Assembly: GCA_037355855.1 (NCBI GenBank)
Contig: CM074762.1
Span: forward strand, 5,208,001 to 5,272,000
Source: Pseudo-nitzschia pungens
Taxonomy: Eukaryota; Bacillariophyta; Bacillariophyceae; Bacillariales; Bacillariaceae
Direction: 5' to 3'
DNA length: 64,000 bases
Shown here: positions 1-11,156 of the stretch, in pieces
Numbering within the stretch: position 1 is the stretch's first letter
Layout of the letters: each line of letters opens with the position of its first letter
Translations under genes and position numbers: made by a program
The notes under the pieces: generated by a model
The model's input: the letters and a program-made list of their open reading frames with translations, nothing else
Told to the model about the DNA's origin: nothing
The model's database searches: none

Positions 1-2782
1 CCGCTTGGGCAAGCATCAACTTCGATTGTGCTTGTCGGAGTTGATCCTCCATTTTGGAACGTTCCGTGTTGGCCTTTACAATGGATTGTTCGAGGTCTGT
101 GTTCAGGGTCATGATTCGGTTCTTGGACGCCGTCACATTCTTGATCTCTTCTTTGTTCCGTAGCTGTGCGTCTTCGAGCAATTCGACCTTTTCTTTGAAA
201 AAGTCCGCTTCCGCTTTGCTTCGTGCCACGGCAGCCGCGTTCTTGTCCATTTCGTTCTTCAACTTGTCGATCGATTTGGTCAGTTCGTCATTGAGCATTT
301 CGTATCGCAGAAGGCGCTCCGAGGCAGTCTCTTGGTCTCTGATCATCACGTCCAATTTCGCCTGTGCCTCCGCATGCTCGGTGATAAGTTTTTGGTGCTT
401 GGCCTCCAGGGCCTTGGTGCGTTCCGACTGTCCCCTTACGATTGCGAGAGCATCGTTCTCGTCTTCCCCGGCTCCGAGCAAATTGGTGTCTTGTTTGTTC
501 AAGAGCACACGATACAAATCGCGCTGCTGTACGATTTTGTCCACCATGGATTCCTCGCGCTTTCGTTGCTCCTCCAACGACGCATTTACCGCTTTCAGGT
601 CTTGGATTTCTTGGTGAAGGTCGTCCTGTTGCGAGATCGTGGTCTCTAATTCTTTCACCTTTGCCGTCAGGGCGTTGTATTCCTTCATCAATCGGGTGTT
701 GGCCGCTCCCATTTGCGAAACAGTCAATGCGACGTTGGGATCGGACGTCCCCGAACCGCTGTTGGCAATGAGCATGTCCCGGACCTGCTTTGCCAGTATT
801 TTGGCTTCTTCCGTCAAATCCTTGTTTTCTTTCTTCAATCGGTTGACCTCGTCCTCCATCATGTCGGACTCGTTGCGGATCGCTGACGCCTCGTCCAACG
901 CATTTTCCAAGCGCGATTGCAGTTCCTTTTGTCGTTGGAGGGCCAGTTCGTATTCTTTTCGCTGTCGGAGCAAGAACGGAGCATTGGCTTCTATCTCTTG
1001 TTCGATGCGTGTGACCCGTATTTCCGCCTTTTTGCGTCGAATCACCTCGGCGTGCAGTGCATCTTCGGCCTTTGCCACGCGGCCATAGAGATCCGTCATG
1101 CTGATGGGTTCGTCCGTGGTATCGGCGGGGGCATTCGTCAATCGTGGGGGAGCTGTCACCGTCTCCGGAGCGTCTTCGACCAGCATCAACCCATCTTCCG
1201 CCCGTTGACAACGGCGGTTCACGGCTTCGATTTCTTCCTTCATCGAAAGGATTCGGTTCTCGTATTCATCGGCTTGGGCCTTGAGATTTCGCTGGGCGAG
1301 TTCCTGGAACTCGATTTCGCGTTCCTTCCACCGGGCCTCGTCCTCGGTCTCGGCCTGCTGTGCCAGAAGCTTCATGGAAGTCACTTGTTGCGCGAGTGCG
1401 TCGTGTTTCTGCTTCATCCGGATCAATTGCTCCTTTTGCAACTCGACCAATCGCCGCGAGGCCGTCAGTTCCTGTTCCGAATCGAGCTTGACGTCGCTGG
1501 CCTCTTGCTTGGCTTCCAAGACCTGCCGCGACAATCCCTCTGCTTTGCTCTGGATTCTCTCCAGCTGCCCCCGAAGCTGCTTCGCTTCGATGACCAGTTC
1601 GTCTCGCTCGGACTGGGCGGCGTCCACGCTGGCCCTGGCCCGGGCGGATTCCAGGGCCGACTTCGATTTCAGTGCCGACAGGTCCTCGGATTTTCGGGTG
1701 AGTTCTCCTTCCAGCCAGGTGGAATGCGTTCGAAGGTTGTCGTTTTCCGTTTCGAGTCGCTGACTTTTGAATTGAAGGGGCAAAATGGATGAGTCATCGA
1801 GTTTGGCTTTGGCTTCGTTTTCGGCGAGTTGCTTTTGGTACGACATGTTTGATTTGGCAAGCCGACTGTTATCGTGTACGAGAAAAAAACAATGTCGAAT
1901 CGATGCAATCGATGCACGGCATTGAATGCGGTTGTCGTGTGTTTCATTCGATACGAGCCGATGTGAGCGAGTGAGCGAGTGAGTGAGTAATGAGAAACGA
2001 AACGAAACGAAACGAAACGAATGAATCCAGCGGATGAAATGTTTGGTTTCGAAGCAATGCAATATTGTCGCATTCGGAATTCGGGATTCGGGATGGATTC
2101 ATTCATCATGAGTTGCGGTCAAAAGTCGACATTGACGAGAAACAGAAAGAGATGGGTTAGATTGGTGTTTCATCGAGAAAAGAACACAACTAGTCGTGAG
2201 GACCGATGAATGAATTCGGGGCGTTCCTCCAATGACAGAACAGCTGTATCCATAATCCACAATCCACATTCTCCGCGACATCCAAATACGCTGCAGCGTC
2301 TCGCACCTTATTTCTTCTCGCAACTGGTCCGACTCGGCCAGGGTTCGATCCGCCCGCTCCTTTTCCGTTTGGACCGATTCCTTGGCAATCTCAGCCTCCT
2401 TGGTTATCTCCCGCATCTTCTTGGAGAGAAGGTCTTTGCTCTCCTTCTCGCTCCTCAAATTGGCTTCGAGGCCCTGGATCGTGTCCCGGGACGTCTCGAG
2501 GCTCGACTCGGCGTCTTCGGCCCGTCGGCGGAACTGCTGGAGTTCTTCCTTTTGTTTTGCGGCCCTCGTTTCCATGTCGTCCAGATGTGACTGCAACACC
2601 ATTCGGGAGGATGCTTCTCGGGCTAGATCCCAGGTGCTCGGCTCGTCATCGTCGTCATCGTCCGCGGTTGTCGTTTCCATCGCGACGGCGTCTGCTGCTG
2701 CTGCTTCTTCTTCTTCCGCACCGGCCGCACCCGATTCCTCTTCGTTACTAGGTTGCTCTCGATGTTCTTCGGAAGATGACAT
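1..2782 (-). CDS. Nucleoprotein TPR/Mlp1 homologue, N-terminal part (partial, runs off left edge)
   Basis: Long coiled-coil filament protein of the nuclear-pore basket. Exon 1 is 2782-2307 (158 codons plus two bases): an acidic Glu/Asp/Ala-rich start, then heptad-rich helix. The donor GTGCGA follows at 2306 and the acceptor AACAG ends at 1866. Exon 2 resumes in frame at 1865 (SRLAKSNMSYQ) and stays open to base 1, about 620 more residues. Diagnostic of TPR rather than a generic coiled coil are LYGRVAKAEDAL followed by ANAPFLLRQRKEYE, then MVDKIVQQRDLYRVLL. These match the conserved TPR/MLP1 segments (LY..., EAKAPILKRQREEYE, LVDSIVRQRDMYRILL) in the same order. The family scaffolds mRNA export and spindle-checkpoint proteins. 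The 441-bp intron is inferred from splice signals and reading frame, without transcript support. The C-terminus lies outside the window. Confidence 0.85.
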
Positions 2783-4193
2783 GATGATGATGATGATGCT
2801 ATTCGTTGGAGTGAAAGCGGCACAACCAGTAATCTCTCAAATGGTTTGTCAATTTCCAGTTTTCAGTTTCCGTTCGCTTCTTTGTCCGTCAACGAATGGA
2901 TTCCGATGGATTTCAAATGGATTTTTTTTTGATGCCACGAACAAAAAATACTAATAATACTATCTCGATCGAATAATTATTTGCTCTGCCGGCAGATAGA
3001 ATTTCACCAAACGGTTTCCTCTCGATCGATGATTTGGATGGGTGATTCTCTCAACAAAATGACAACCAACTGGATTACTACTACTATTACTTTCACTGCC
3101 ACTGCCTCCCCGCTGTGGTGTTGTGGACTGCTGGATGAGGGGATGTCATGCGATGCGATGCGATGCGATGCGAAGCGATGCAGTGTGAAACGTCGTGCTA
3201 AAAGCTTTGGTGTGACAGGTACACGTACCTGGTACCCGTAAAAATCCTACGAGTAAGTAGTAAGGTTACCAAGGACAACGGCGCGTGTGTTCCGGCACGA
3301 GTGCTTGGTACGAACCAACCACGAAAGGTTAGCCGAGCCGATATCCTCGTATGGTAATTCCGTACCGTAATTACCGTACGGTAACCTTATTCCGAGTAAG
3401 ATTACCGACTGCTTGGTTTGTACCGTACGGTACATGTAAATCTTACTGGGGACTTGCCAGTACGAGTAAGGTTAAGATGATTATTACTTATTTTTTGGCT
3501 CACACTCATGCGTTAGCTACGAAGGGTGTCGACGGACAGACGGGAGAAGGTAAGTTGAGCATGTTCACAACCACAGCAGCAACAACAGCAGGAAGTTCCT
3601 CTGTAGCAAAGCGCTAAAAAGCAGTGAGCTCATAAACTTCACTGAAGACCAAGTGTGTTGGACTTCTCCCCCTTCCTTGAGTGACTAAGTCAGTGAAAGA
3701 ATTACCATAGACAGGAACAAAGCGCGCCCTAATCCGGCTGTAGTAGCCAGCAGCTACTAAGAAGTCTATTTTCGTTGACCATTTGCTGCTGTCCCCGCAT
3801 CCGCTCCACCATGCCCACTGATCCTTTTGATTTTTCTGTGGCTTTGGGCATGGACCTCCATGCTCCTTCTCTTGCGGCGCAGGGCTCTCCCGCTGCAACG
3901 GGATCCCCCTCTAGTGCGGGTAAGTCCGGGGGGCGGGGGTTTGTTGTTGTTTAGTTTACGCCTTTTAACCCTCTCTGGGCAAAGAGATTAGACTCAGGTC
4001 ACACACTTTCGAAACCATGGAGGACGTCCAGGCATGGATCACAGCTCACGCGTACACACCGGACAAAGCGTACTACTTGTTCGTGGATCCCCATTCGCTG
4101 CTCTCATTGGCGCTAAACAATTCCCAATTGTGTACAAAATTATTCTTGGTGTTGGAATCACACTTACTACAACAACAACTACTACTACTACTA
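2783..4193. other. Intergenic region, no convincing gene
   Basis: Between the start of TPR and the end of the ABC1K fusion gene. It holds an ATG repeat at the TPR start, a GCGAT repeat near 3150-3175, and many GTACCGTA/GTAAGGTTA words (3215-3475), including near-palindromic runs. A short plus-strand reading frame from 3812 (MPTDPFDFSVALG) ends in a good splice-donor sequence, GTAAGT, at about 3917. It could be a retrotransposon remnant or a small first exon, but no continuation was found. Confidence 0.5.
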
Positions 4194-7100
4194 CTAGTAT
4201 CTTCTGCGCTCGTCGTTGGTTCGGTTGCCGCTGCCCCGATTGTTGCCGTCCGCAACAACGGGCAGGGTGGAGGGAGCCCGCCATCCGAGCTCGTCAAACA
4301 CGATTCCGAGCAGCCGCCGCCGGGCGACGCCGTCCCCGCTCAGGTGGTTCACGGTCAGCGCGATCGCCACTTGTTCCTCGGGGACGGCCAGAACGACGCT
4401 GCCCCCGAGGCCCGCGTGCCCGATCGATACCGCGGTATCGCCACCGGCGAGCTCGAACTCGTGGAGCTGAAATCCGAGTCCGAAGGGCGACCGGGAATCG
4501 CTCAGCATGGCGTCGTTCCGCATCGACGACGACGACGACGATGCTTCCGGCATTCGGAGGGGCGTCCGCGCTTCCTCCACGACTCGCGGGGTCAGGATCG
4601 GATCCACGGGGCGGATGATCGCGTGAAAGAACAATGCCAGGGACTCGGCCGAGGCGTGTCCGTTCGCCGAGGGAAGCTTGGCCTCCCGGACCTTTCTCAT
4701 GTTGAAGACGGACGGGTTCATGAGGTGTTGCATCCCGCGATACTTGGCCAGCATTTGCTTGGCGTTCTTCCATCGGTCTCGCTCTTCGTCATCGACCGCG
4801 TTGCCGTCTTTGTCGTCGTCTTTGTCGTTCGCTTTTCGCTCCCCGCGACCGTGCGGGGCCGTCTCCTTCGTCTCTCGTCCGGAGCGCGGTTGTTCGTCGT
4901 CGTCGTCGCTCGGTGGTTCCTCCCGCCGCGAGATTCCGCGACGACGATCGACCGAAAGCACCGCCAATTCCCGTTCGTGCCGGATGTCTTTCGAGATCCC
5001 GGCCAGAAACAACCGGTGCCCTCCGTTGATGTTGTTGTTGTTGTTGTTGTTGGTGGTGGTTCCGCTGCCGCTACCGCTTTCGCTCGAGAGCGATCTTTCG
5101 ATTCCGGAATCCTCTCCTTTTCGAAAAGGAAAGATTTCTTCCAGCAATGCCTCGTACGGTTGGTTCGTCACCGCCTCGATCAGGCCCCCCACCAGCCACG
5201 CAAAGGTGAGGGCGTGGTACCGAGTGGCCTCCCCCGGAACGTGGCTCGGTCTGGCGTCCCTCGCCACGAATTCGACCATCCCCGACCAATCCAGCAGCGC
5301 GTCGAGGGTCGCGTTTTCCGGATAGGAGTCCCAGAGGCCCGACCGGTGGGTGAGCAGGTGCCGCACGGTGACCTCCGGCTTGCTTGCAAAGGCGGGCCAG
5401 TACTTGCGCACCGGATCGTCGAGGCTCTCGATCCTCCCTTCCTGCCAGAGGCGGAGCAGGCCCACCGCCAGGACCCCCTTGGACACCGAAAAGACGTTGA
5501 AGAGCGTGGTGCGGGTCACGGGTCTCGGATTGGCGACCCCGATCGTTCCCGCGGCAATGTTGGCCAGCGCTTTTCCGTCCTTGAGAACGCAGAGCTGCAA
5601 CCCGACCACGTGTCCGTCTTTCTCGAGCTCGACCAGGGCCTCCGAGAGTCGTTGCTCGAGCCGGCTTCTGCTTCTGCTGCCACCAGTGGTTTCGTGGTCG
5701 TGCACGAGGGACGTGGCGTGCTCGGAAAGCGGCACCGCGGCCCTGAGGGTCTCCCGGGCGGTCTCGGCCATGGTTTGGAGGTACGGGTACCGCACCTCCA
5801 GCTGCGAGCAGAGTCCCCGCAGCATGTTGGTGACCCGGCCGAAAAAGACCAGCTCGGACGGCCAGGCCTCGATCGGGTTGCGGCGTTTCTGGCCCTTTCG
5901 CAGTCCCTCCTCGGTCCTGCGGGCCTCCGCGCGGCGGCGGTAGTCGGCGGTCTTTCGCTTGGAGGCCTCCCGGGCCATGGATTGCGGGACGGTGTCGCCG
6001 AAACCCCGCCGCATCGCGGCCATGTCCTCGAGGGGATCGTCGTAGGCGTTCTGGCGGCGCTTGAATCCCATCTCGTCAAAGCTGGTGAGGAGGCCGTCGA
6101 CGTCCATCTCGTGCGACGCGTGCATCAGCCTGGCAAAGGCGAGCTTCATGGGCGGATCCAGCCGCTTGGTGAGTCCAAAATCCAGCAGCACCGGGACCGA
6201 GGCGTCCCTCCGGTTCGGATCGGTGGACACCAGAATGTTGGCGCCGTGCGGATCGGCGTTGAAGAGACCGCCGACGTGCATCTGCAACGCCCAGGCCCGG
6301 CAGATTCGCTCGAGCAGCAGCTCCCGGTCGACGCCGTGCTTGTCCATCGATTCGGTGTCCTTGACGGGAAATCCCTCGCAAAAGTCCATGACCAGGACCC
6401 TTTCCGTCACGAGGCCGTCGACGGTTTCGGGGACGATGGCGGTGGCGCGGTTCTCGAAGAGCATCCCGCGGACCTCCGCCATGTTCTCGGCCTCGGTGCG
6501 AAAGTCCAGTTCCTTGCGGACCTCCTTGTTGTACTCTTTGATCACGGGACCAAAGTCGAGGTCCGGGTCCGATCGGGCCAGCAATCCCAGAATGACGCGG
6601 AGGTTTTCCATGTCCTGCAGCATGAGCGAGGCGACTCCCCGGTGCTGGACCTTGAGGACGACCTGGCGGGGGACGTTGCGAGGAGTGTTACCGGCATCTG
6701 TATTCGTATTCGTGTTTGTGTTTGTATTTGTGTTTGTGGTTGGATTGGTGGTGTTTTGGTCGTCCGCAGCGTCACCACCACTACCACCACTGCCACTACT
6801 GCCACCACCATCCTCGGTGGCAAACAGCGTGGCCCGGTGCACCTGCGCCAGAGAAGCCGTCGAGAGGGGCTCGGGATCGATCGACTCGATTCTGGCCAGG
6901 GCGTCCTCGTCGAGTTCCTCCCGGATGGTCGACAAGATTTCGTCGAGCGGCTTGGGAGGCATGGAGTCCTGAAGCTCGGCCAGCGCCACCAGATATTCCG
7001 GCGGCATGACGTCGGCCCGGGTGCTCAGGTACTGGCCCACCTTGACCCAGAAGCCGGCCAGGCCCTTGATCCGCGCCAGCAGCCGGGAGGCGTTGCGCTC

Positions 7101-7724
7101 GTGGACGTTTGACCAGAGGGCCAGCACGTCCGGGTGATCGTCGAGGTCGTTGTCCTTGTTGTCGTGGTTGTTGTTGTTGTTGTTGTGGTTGCCGTTGTGG
7201 TTGCCGTCGCGTGCCGTGTCGGTTTCCAACGAGGACAGGCGACGCTTGAGCCGCTTGGCGCGGTAGCCGGCCCACTTGTAGTCGACAAAGACTCGAAAGG
7301 CCACCCAAAAGACGGTGCACCGGCGCACGAGTTTTTCGGCAAGGGAGGGTTCGCGGTCGCTGCTTCGGGGTTTGGGCGTCAGAGAGGACGCGAGGAGCGA
7401 GTGCGTCTGTGCCTGTCTCTGCTGCTGCTGTTGTTGCTGTTGTTGCTGTTGCGAAGCCGGTTCGCTCGGGTCGAACACTTCTCGCATTGGTTTTGCGGTG
7501 GTCGTCGTTGTTCCATTGGTAAGATTGCACATGGTTGCGGTGTCCGAGACAACGGCGGACAGAGAAGCCTCGGGGTGCGATCCGTGCCGGATAGTTCCGA
7601 GGGAAGAAGCTCCCACCGAGGAACGGAATGAAAATCCGGCGACTGCCGGAACAACGAGGAGAACAAGAACAAGAACAGGAAGAAGCAGATCGGCAATCGA
7701 TATTCGCCTTTCTCCTCGTCGCAT
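4194..7724 (-). CDS. ABC1/UbiB-type atypical kinase fused to a beta-lactamase-like domain, probably plastid-targeted
   Basis: Single-exon protein of 1176 residues. Residues 1-30 form a hydrophobic signal peptide, and cleavage before Phe31 (VAG/FSF) resembles the diatom plastid presequence motif. The ABC1 domain spans about 205-560: KVGQ at 228-231, STASLAQVH near 288-296, VVLKVQH with the nucleotide-binding Lys near 358, NADPHGAN near 489-496 and LDFG near 514-517. After a basic linker, a serine beta-lactamase/esterase-like domain starts near 690. It has SVSK (SxxK, about 746-749), RYHA in the place of the YxN motif, and GHAGLGG near the end in the place of KTG. The same domain order is known in plant proteins such as Arabidopsis At5g24810. 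ABC1 kinases regulate prenylquinone metabolism; the role of the lactamase part is unknown. Low-complexity Q (91-102), N/H (177-192) and NT (324-344) insertions look like microsatellites expanded in frame. Confidence 0.9.
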   Translation of the reverse strand: MRRGERRISIADLLLPVLVLVLLVVPAVAGFSFRSSVGASSLGTIRHGSHPEASLSAVVSDTATMCNLTNGTTTTTAKPMREVFDPSEPASQQQQQQQQQQQRQAQTHSLLASSLTPKPRSSDREPSLAEKLVRRCTVFWVAFRVFVDYKWAGYRAKRLKRRLSSLETDTARDGNHNGNHNNNNNNHDNKDNDLDDHPDVLALWSNVHERNASRLLARIKGLAGFWVKVGQYLSTRADVMPPEYLVALAELQDSMPPKPLDEILSTIREELDEDALARIESIDPEPLSTASLAQVHRATLFATEDGGGSSGSGGSGGDAADDQNTTNPTTNTNTNTNTNTNTDAGNTPRNVPRQVVLKVQHRGVASLMLQDMENLRVILGLLARSDPDLDFGPVIKEYNKEVRKELDFRTEAENMAEVRGMLFENRATAIVPETVDGLVTERVLVMDFCEGFPVKDTESMDKHGVDRELLLERICRAWALQMHVGGLFNADPHGANILVSTDPNRRDASVPVLLDFGLTKRLDPPMKLAFARLMHASHEMDVDGLLTSFDEMGFKRRQNAYDDPLEDMAAMRRGFGDTVPQSMAREASKRKTADYRRRAEARRTEEGLRKGQKRRNPIEAWPSELVFFGRVTNMLRGLCSQLEVRYPYLQTMAETARETLRAAVPLSEHATSLVHDHETTGGSRSRSRLEQRLSEALVELEKDGHVVGLQLCVLKDGKALANIAAGTIGVANPRPVTRTTLFNVFSVSKGVLAVGLLRLWQEGRIESLDDPVRKYWPAFASKPEVTVRHLLTHRSGLWDSYPENATLDALLDWSGMVEFVARDARPSHVPGEATRYHALTFAWLVGGLIEAVTNQPYEALLEEIFPFRKGEDSGIERSLSSESGSGSGTTTNNNNNNNINGGHRLFLAGISKDIRHERELAVLSVDRRRGISRREEPPSDDDDEQPRSGRETKETAPHGRGERKANDKDDDKDGNAVDDEERDRWKNAKQMLAKYRGMQHLMNPSVFNMRKVREAKLPSANGHASAESLALFFHAIIRPVDPILTPRVVEEARTPLRMPEASSSSSSMRNDAMLSDSRSPFGLGFQLHEFELAGGDTAVSIGHAGLGGSVVLAVPEEQVAIALTVNHLSGDGVARRRLLGIVFDELGWRAPSTLPVVADGNNRGSGNRTNDERRRY

Positions 7725-9268
7725 GTTCTGCGAAACGACTGAATGAATATGAATGTATCAATCAATCAATCAATCAATCGATCGATAAACGAATCAATCA
7801 ATGAATCAATCAATCGGGGTTGCAATAAGGTACCAGTAATTGTAATTACGACTATCTTCTCCGATCCATCATCCGCGATGCGATCGAGGATCGAGTTCTT
7901 TCGTTCCAACAAGTTCTTTGTGCTGATTTGCTGACTTGGTGGGAATGGTACGATACGGTACGGTACATTACGTACGGTAACCTTAGTGTGACCGCGTCGC
8001 TTGCCTCATTTTTCTCGTCGCAGATTGAGATGATGATGATTGATGATTGATGATTCATTCCTTCATCATTTTTAAGTTTTAAAAAATCGTTCGTTCATTC
8101 CTTCGGAACCGAGATTGTGTATACTTTTTCTTGTTGTCCATGATGCAAGGGGAACCAGATTGATGAGATGAGATGAGATGAGATGAGATGAGATGAGATT
8201 ATTGATTGATTCGACTCATTCAATCATTCATTCATTCATTCGTGATTGAGGTGATGCGTAAGGTTTTGAAAAAGGCTTAGCATTCCCGATCCGATGATCG
8301 ATGATTGAGATGAGTGATCAGTGATCAGAGATGAGTGATGAGTAAGGTTAAGGTTCCCGTAACCTTAGCGATAATGATGATGGCGATGATTGTTCATGGA
8401 TTCTCATTATTTTGGCTGCCGGCATTCCTGGTAGGGGCTCGTTTTCGCTGACGGCCTACCGTACCGTACAGCTACAACGTAAGGTTAAGTTACTCGCTAT
8501 CACACATACCGTATTTCTATTTTTGGCTATCGTTCTTGTTTTCAAGGATGGTCTTGCGCACTGACGAAGTGAGATGGACACGCACACACGACAGATCGTC
8601 TAGGAAGAAAACCGCGACGATGTCGCAACCATACGGTACGGTAACTTACCGTCCAGTCCTAATTAATCGTTCGTGCGTGTACTGCACGTGTAATCCTTAC
8701 GGAAGCGCTGATGATGCTGCGCTTGCATCCCCGAATGATGTCAACCAGGCAAAAAAAAATGGACCAAAAATGAACCCTCCGCCATCAAAAACCGTACCGT
8801 AGAAACCTGGCAAACCCAATCATCGAGTCGTTTGAACGGGCGTTGAGATCCGGCGTACGGTACGAGTACGTAGTTGAAGTACTGGAAATGCGAGTAACTC
8901 GGGCGCAGGAATAGAAGAACTCGTACGCGTACGAGTAATTTATTACGAGTTCCAATCTAAAGAACATGGGCAACCCTCCCACCGGAGAGAAAAAAAAAAA
9001 AATCCAACACGGATATCGTGCTCGAACCCTTGCGAATCCCAACACACCCGCAACGATCACAACACTATCATCATCATCAACATCATCATCAACAACAACA
9101 ACAACAACATCGGTGCACTCGTCCTCACTCGCGGACAACTTTCACGGAAGCTTTGAAACGAATTCGTTGATTCTTTGCAAGCAACATCCCATCCCAACAA
9201 CCACAACAACGACGATACCATCCATCAATCCCTCGAATTAATTGTTCTACCAACGCGCAACCAAAACA
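7725..9268. other. Intergenic region between divergent ABC1K and ClpS genes
   Basis: No gene recognised. The two flanking genes diverge, so both promoters should lie here. The stretch contains CAATCAATCAAT runs next to the ABC1K start (7757-7815), an ATGAG microsatellite, GTACGGTAAGGTTA words (7950-7985, 8340-8370, 8455-8490, 8625-8650) and CATCATCAACAACAAC just upstream of ClpS. Confidence 0.5.
8163..8200. repeat. ATGAG pentanucleotide microsatellite
   Basis: About seven uninterrupted ATGAG units in an intergenic AT-rich stretch. Confidence 0.9.
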
Positions 9269-10159
9269 ATGATCCCATCGTTCTTCTTCCGCCCCAACCT
9301 GCTCGTCGTGGCCCTCTTGCTGGCTCTCGGGCTCTTTTCGACCAGCGAAGGATTCACGGCTCCGACAACAACAACAACAACAACGGTCCTCGTCTCTCCG
9401 AACGCGCCGTCCGCGCGATCCCGATCCCCGCCGCTCGCTTCGCCGTCGACCTCCCCTCGCTTCATGTCCACCGTCACGGAGGCCCCGGCCGAGACGAAAC
9501 GGGACACCGGCGTCGAGATCCTCAAGGACCAAGACACGGAAAAGGAACCCAAATCCGGCAAGAACGGATGGGAGGTCCAGCTCTTCAACGACCCCTACAA
9601 CCACCGAACCTTTGTGGCCAAGTGCCTCTGCACCATTTGCGGGAAATCCGACACGGAATCCTACCAGATCATGATGCAGGCCCACCGGAACGGGTGAGTA
9701 CGAAACGAAACGAAACGAAAACAACCACAACCACAATAATGGTTGGAGAGTTTGTGTGCGTGTGTGCGTGTGCTTGTGATCGGTCCCGGGTGGAATGGAA
9801 CAAACGCAACACAACACAACGCAACACGGCCAGATTTTCCGCTTCGTCGAGCCTCTCGGACCGGCAACCATGTTGTGGTAGGAACGATGCAATTCGGAAG
9901 CATTTCGTTCCCTAGAGTTGCCGAGGTTGTTTGGTGTGTGTGTGTGTTGTGTCGCCTCGCTTGGCTCTGACCGTTTGTGTTGTTCTCGTTTTGCGATGTG
10001 GTTTGGATGGATGAATGGATGGGTGCATGGATGGGTGCATGGATGCGTCTCAGAATGGGGGTCGTCGGACGTTATCACTACGAAATTGCGGAATTGTACT
10101 ACGGCTCCTTGAAGAAAGAGGGTCTGACGGTGCGAATGGTCCAAGTGGACGACGAGTAA
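9269..10159 (+). CDS. clpS: Plastid ClpS, adaptor of the ATP-dependent Clp protease (two exons)
   Basis: ClpS delivers N-end-rule substrates to the Clp chaperone-protease. Exon 1 is 9269-9693 and exon 2 is 10054-10159, with donor GG/GTGAGT and acceptor CTCAG/AATGG; the 360-bp intron joins in frame (AHRNG then MGVVGRYHYEIAEL). The ClpS core is GWEVQLFNDPYNHRTFV, then the CLCTICGKSDTESYQIMMQAH helix, then GVVGRYHYEIAELYYGSLKKEGLTV, and it ends in a short VRMVQVDDE tail. The first 28 residues are a signal peptide followed by SEG/FTAP, the Phe-containing motif of proteins imported into complex plastids. The ATG at 9269 is preferred over 9242 because the signal peptide then starts at the Met and the context is AAAACAATG. 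The intron is T/G-rich and contains ATGGATGGGTGC repeats close to the acceptor. Confidence 0.9.
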
Positions 10160-11153
10160 GAATGGAAGAGAAAACCACCGGGTTTGGTTTTGTCTCGTCG
10201 CGGTAGTGGAAAGAGAGAGAGAAGAAAAAATCCACGGATCGTTTCCGGGATGGAAACCATTGCGTTGGATTGGATCGGATCGGATGGGATCGCGGCGATC
10301 ACAACGGCAACGACCACTACCACCACCAAACCTGCCGCCCGCTGTTTGGAAGTGTTTTGCCATTGCAGCCGACGGAATTTTTTTCTTTCCCCGAACAAAC
10401 TCCAGAAAAGCTTCGTCGGCATTCAAATCGAATTCGAAACAAAATCCAATCCAATACAGTCACAAATCATTCATTCCTTCGTTTTGGTTGGTCGGTTGGT
10501 TGGTTGGTTGGTTTTGCAATGGCAGACTGTTTCAGATGCCGGATCGAAAACGGAGCTTTCCCACCATTGCAGTCTTCGGCTGGTTGGAGGGCCTGTACTG
10601 TACACTATTATTGACATTATACGCATTTTCACTCATGAAGAAGTTTCGGCTTTCCTCACATTAATAATAACATTTATTTCATAAGAATAACATTAATCAT
10701 TCATCATTACACTACTGTATGAAACCCGATGTTCTTTGTATTTGGGAACCATGAACACGCACTCCTGACGCAAAAGCCGATCGGATCGCAGCAGCGCGCG
10801 GACCATCGAAAGAGCTAGTACCCAAAACATTGCGACAATGATTGCTATTCGCGTCGAATTGAAAACTCCGGTCGTCCGATCGATCGATCCTTCGACCGCG
10901 CGTCATCGAAAACGCTCGATATCGATTCCTTTGTGTCGCCGCTCCGGGCCGCAACGCGGGTGCCGGTGCTTTCGTTTCGTTTCGTTTCGTTTCGTTTCTT
11001 TTTTGGGGGGGGAGTTGCGGCTCGGAGCTTTCGCACATCGCGTCGCAAGGCATCGCACATCGCATCGCATATCGCAAGTTTCGCACATCGCGCATCGCAT
11101 ATCGCATCGCACATTGCATCGCGCATCGCGCATCGCACATCGCAAGTTTCGCA
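10160..11153. other. Intergenic region, convergent gene ends
   Basis: Between the 3' ends of ClpS (+) and COQ2 (-). No gene was recognised. It contains TTGGTTGGTTGG (10487-10511), a GTTTC repeat (10974-11000) and, beside COQ2, a CGCATCGCACAT array. Confidence 0.5.
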
Positions 11154-11156
11154 TCA
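11034..11156. repeat. Degenerate CGCATATCGCACATCG tandem array
   Basis: About 120 bp of short CGCAT/CGCACAT/CGCAAGTTT units touching the COQ2 stop codon (11154). They probably form part of the 3' UTR. Near-identical CGATG/GCGAT units also occur at 3150-3175 and 56320-56365. Confidence 0.75.

Noticed and set aside
288..1211. 307-codon minus-strand frame
   Set aside because: Shifted frame within the TPR coiled-coil exon; the other minus frame reads as TPR/Mlp1 without stops.
3812..3916. Short first exon (MPTDPFDFSVALG) ending at GTAAGT
   Set aside because: No in-frame continuation before the neighbouring gene; may be a retrotransposon remnant.
4017..7112. 1031-codon plus-strand open frame
   Set aside because: Antisense to the ABC1K/beta-lactamase gene; composition (Arg/Gly/Val) reflects the complement and no domain is present.
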